Below, piece after piece: positions 5,424 through 7,050 of a stretch of 7,050 nucleotides of DNA. Positions within the stretch are counted from its first letter, which is position 1, and every line of letters begins with the position of its first letter. Below the pieces are notes generated by a model. The model was not told where the DNA came from and did no database searches. It saw only the letters and a program-made list of their open reading frames with translations. Both the position numbers and the translations under genes were made by a program. The stretch is from Acidimicrobiaceae bacterium (GTDB lineage: Bacteria; Actinomycetota; Acidimicrobiia; Acidimicrobiales; Palsa-688). The stretch spans positions 1 through 7,050 of the forward strand of contig JAUTXM010000250.1 of assembly GCA_030838025.1 (NCBI GenBank). The letters are read 5' to 3'.

Positions 5424-6257
5424 TCAGGGATTGAAGAACAGGCTCACGAAGCGGAACCCCAGCCAGGGCTTCCGACCCCACGCGAGAAGCCGGCCGGTCC
5501 CGATCGCACGCCACTGGCTGATCCGCCCATACCCGACCATCACCAGCGCTTTGGGCGTGCCGGCGATGTGGCAATCGATCCGGGTCCGCCCGGGAGGATT
5601 GACCGTCGCCGAACCCCCGGAGATGCGGACCACGAATGGAGCCTTGCGTCCGAGGTGAAGTTCGTAGGTCGCCGACAGATCGCCGGCAACTTCGGCATTT
5701 ACCGCCAGCGGCATCATTGCCCGTATCCCCTCGAAGATCACCAACGCCTCGGCGGACGTGATCGGCCAGGGGCGTCTGACCGCCCGGGCGATGTCGTAGC
5801 CGTGGATGAGTTGCTCGCCGACGAGGAGACAGGTAGCCGACAACACGGTATGGGTGACACCGTCGCCGTACCAGGGCGTCGGGATGGTCTGGGTCGGCGC
5901 CAGGTCCGAGGTGGCCTGCAGGAACGCGCCGGCGGCTTCGGTGATGGCCTGGCCGGCGTCGGACGGCGGCCGTCGGGGCTCCGCCGAGATCGTGGCCCGG
6001 TTGAGCCCGCCCAGGCGGTCGGGGTAGCGGGTCGTGTCAGGGATGAAGGGGAGCCAGGACCTCGCCCCGCTCTCCACCCCGTCGGTGAATCCGCGTAACC
6101 CGATCGCCAGGTGCGCGGCGGCGTCGGCGATGGTCCATTCCGACCGAGCCAGACGGACGTCGTGATCGGGTATGGCAGCGACCAGGTCGGCCGAGCGGCG
6201 GGCCGCGGCGCTCAGGGTGGCCCTGGCGTCGCTGAGTTCCGTGGACCCTCCTGCCAT
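5424..6257 (-). CDS. Mycothiol-dependent maleylpyruvate isomerase-like protein (MDMPI_N/DinB plus SCP2-like domain)
   Basis: A 277-residue protein. The N-terminal four-helix DinB/MDMPI domain (about 10-165) carries the expected metal-binding triad: H49 in AAAHLAIG, then E148 and H152 in GEQLIHGYDIA, the same ExxxH spacing as the Glu/His pair of Corynebacterium glutamicum MDMPI. Residues about 195-275 resemble the SCP2-like C-terminal domain of this family. Members use mycothiol as thiol cofactor for isomerisation or conjugation and are usually cytoplasmic; the substrate here cannot be told. ATG 6257 gives the family-typical N-terminus. The frame stays open upstream through the promoter and the antisense of the PadR gene, which is not coding. 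GTG 6269 is in frame but overlaps the -10 box. Divergence from a PadR-family gene suggests that regulator controls it. Confidence 0.85.
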   Translation of the reverse strand: MAGGSTELSDARATLSAAARRSADLVAAIPDHDVRLARSEWTIADAAAHLAIGLRGFTDGVESGARSWLPFIPDTTRYPDRLGGLNRATISAEPRRPPSDAGQAITEAAGAFLQATSDLAPTQTIPTPWYGDGVTHTVLSATCLLVGEQLIHGYDIARAVRRPWPITSAEALVIFEGIRAMMPLAVNAEVAGDLSATYELHLGRKAPFVVRISGGSATVNPPGRTRIDCHIAGTPKALVMVGYGRISQWRAIGTGRLLAWGRKPWLGFRFVSLFFNP

Positions 6258-6296
6258 ACGCCGAAGCACTATAACCTGACTATGTAGAATGTCAAA
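6258..6296. promoter_or_regulatory. Overlapping divergent promoters and operator between the MDMPI-like and padR genes
   Basis: Minus strand: TTGACA (6295-6290), 16 bases, then TATAGT (6273-6268) form a near-consensus promoter; +1 would fall about 3-5 bases before ATG 6257. Plus strand: TAGAAT (6285-6290) is 6 bases before GTG 6297, placing +1 on the start codon. An 18-bp dyad, TGACTATGTAGAATGTCA (6277-6294), with perfect TGAC/GTCA arms and a symmetric T-TA-A core, covers the plus -10 and most of the minus -35. A repressor bound here would block both genes. ACTAT also repeats 11 bp apart (6268 and 6279). Confidence 0.65.
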
Positions 6297-6851
6297 GTGT
6301 CTGGCGAACGAGGCGGCCTCGGTCCACCGCAGACCCTGAAGCTCAATGCCACGGCCGCGTCGGTGCTCGGGTTGTTGCACCGGGGGCCAATGACGGGATG
6401 GGATGTGGCCCGGTTGGCAGAAGTAGGGCTGGGGGATTTCTGGAACGTCACCCAGAGCCAGGTGTACCGGGAGTTGCGCAACCTGGAAGCCCTGGGCCTT
6501 GTGGTAGCCGGCCCCGCCGGCCGGCGCGACAAGAAGCCCTACGCCATCACCGACAGTGGTCGGGACGCCTTCGCGGTCTGGATCCGCCGGGAGCCGGGGG
6601 CGGACCTCATCCGGTCGCCGCTGCTGCTCATGGTGTTCTTCGGCAGTCACCTTGACCCGGCCCACCGCCAGCGCTTCCTGGCCATCCAACGCCTGCGCCA
6701 CGAGCAGACCCTCGACGAGTACCGCCGAATCCTCGATCAGGTCGTCCACGACGAACCGGACCTGGCCAAGGTCCTCCAGTTCGCCGTCTTTCACGAGCAA
6801 GCCGTGCTTCAGTGGTTCGCCTGGCTCGAGCATGAGGAGCGGCCGGGATGA
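6297..6851 (+). CDS. PadR-family transcriptional regulator
   Basis: A 184-residue protein. Residues about 17-96 form the PadR winged helix: NATAASVLGLLHRGPMTGW (helix 1 and turn), recognition helix TQSQVYRELRNLEALGLV (52-69) and the wing RRDKKPYAITDSGR (76-89). Residues about 100-184 are the helical C-terminal domain (Vir_act_alpha_C type) that mediates dimerisation, with LRHEQTLDEYRRIL in its long helix. PadR proteins are usually repressors released by phenolic or other small ligands. GTG 6297 is chosen because TAGAAT lies 6 bases upstream and the family's short N-terminal extension fits; no ribosome-binding site is present, so the mRNA is probably leaderless. An 18-bp dyad overlaps the promoter, which predicts autoregulation and control of the divergent MDMPI-like gene. 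Confidence 0.92.
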   Translation: MSGERGGLGPPQTLKLNATAASVLGLLHRGPMTGWDVARLAEVGLGDFWNVTQSQVYRELRNLEALGLVVAGPAGRRDKKPYAITDSGRDAFAVWIRREPGADLIRSPLLLMVFFGSHLDPAHRQRFLAIQRLRHEQTLDEYRRILDQVVHDEPDLAKVLQFAVFHEQAVLQWFAWLEHEERPG

Positions 6852-6885
6852 CGCGGAGGTGGCCGTAGCCGGGTCCAGCGCCCCC

Positions 6886-7050
6886 GTGGCGGGTGGTGTC
6901 TACGTCGGCGCCTCGGCCGGGCCCACGGCGGGAGTGGAAAGCGTTGTTCCATGACGGTTTTCACCCCGTGTGGCGAGGTGGCCTCCATGCGGGAGCCTCG
7001 GCCCCGGGCCCACGGCGGGAGAGGAAAGCGTTGTTCCATGACGGTTTGCA
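6886..7050. repeat. 87-bp tandem repeat, array truncated by the window end
   Basis: A 42-base core (6919-6960) recurs at 7006-7047 with one mismatch (T at 6935, A at 7022), giving a period of 87 bp. The similarity extends leftward over GCCTCGGCC (6910 and 6995) with a 2-base indel. A degraded partial copy sharing GTGGCG, GGTGG and GCCTCGGCC starts near 6886, 35 bases after the padR stop. The non-core part (6961-7005) can form a hairpin: CGAGG (6974-6978) with CCTCG (6996-7000), and CTCC (6983-6986) with GGAG (6992-6995). The core is longer than usual CRISPR repeats. More copies may follow outside the window. Confidence 0.8.

Noticed and set aside
6258..6833. N-terminal extension of the MDMPI-like frame
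   Set aside because: The extension crosses the promoter region and the antisense of the padR gene; the family N-terminus fits ATG 6257.
6809..7039. 76-codon minus-strand ORF across the terminal repeat
   Set aside because: It has no ribosome-binding site, becomes Arg/Pro low-complexity sequence and runs antisense into the end of padR. It is kept only as a possibility within the repeat finding.
6919..7050. CRISPR array
   Set aside because: The repeated core is at least 42 bases and flanking similarity extends it further, only two good copies are seen, the intervening segment itself resembles the upstream degraded copy, and no cas-like gene is present.

Overview
The window looks like chromosomal DNA from a GC-rich actinomycete (Actinomycetota), probably near the mycolic-acid or Frankia-like lineages. 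The evidence is family content: a DUF732-like tail, LppU-like cysteine modules, a stand-alone LigD-type polymerase of the mycobacterial PolD kind, a DUF5995 protein and a mycothiol-dependent maleylpyruvate-isomerase-like protein. GTG starts are frequent and many starts have a TANNNT box only 5-7 bases upstream, as expected for leaderless mRNAs. I cannot name the genus.

Layout. Positions 1-150 hold the 3' end of a DUF732-like gene. Two plus-strand membrane-protein genes follow. The first (223-1647) joins a zinc ribbon, five membrane segments and three tandem LppU-like four-cysteine modules predicted to lie outside the cell. The second (1771-3129) has an unrecognised helical domain and three C-terminal membrane segments. 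Between them is a 21-codon leader ORF (1709-1774) with a strong ribosome-binding site; its stop overlaps the GTG of the second gene. The DUF5995 gene (3132-3839, minus) meets the second membrane gene tail to tail with 2 bases between. Upstream of it on the minus strand is the LigD-type polymerase gene (3899-4981).

A 39-residue lysine-rich protein (5036-5155, plus) is divergent from the polymerase and ends at a nested hairpin (5156-5190) that can terminate transcription from both sides. A 65-residue helical protein (5196-5393, minus) lies downstream of the MDMPI/SCP2-like gene (5424-6257, minus). That gene is divergent from a PadR-family regulator (6297-6851, plus) across 39 bases holding overlapping promoters and an 18-bp dyad. 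After the PadR gene an 87-bp repeat begins and runs off the window.

Working together. The sequence suggests three small units: an envelope-linked membrane pair (223-3129), a DNA end-repair polymerase paired head to head with a tiny basic protein, and a thiol-dependent enzyme probably controlled by the adjacent PadR repressor. No complete known defence or mobile system is visible. The least described items are the zinc-ribbon/triple-LppU fusion with its coupled leader ORF, and the terminal repeat.
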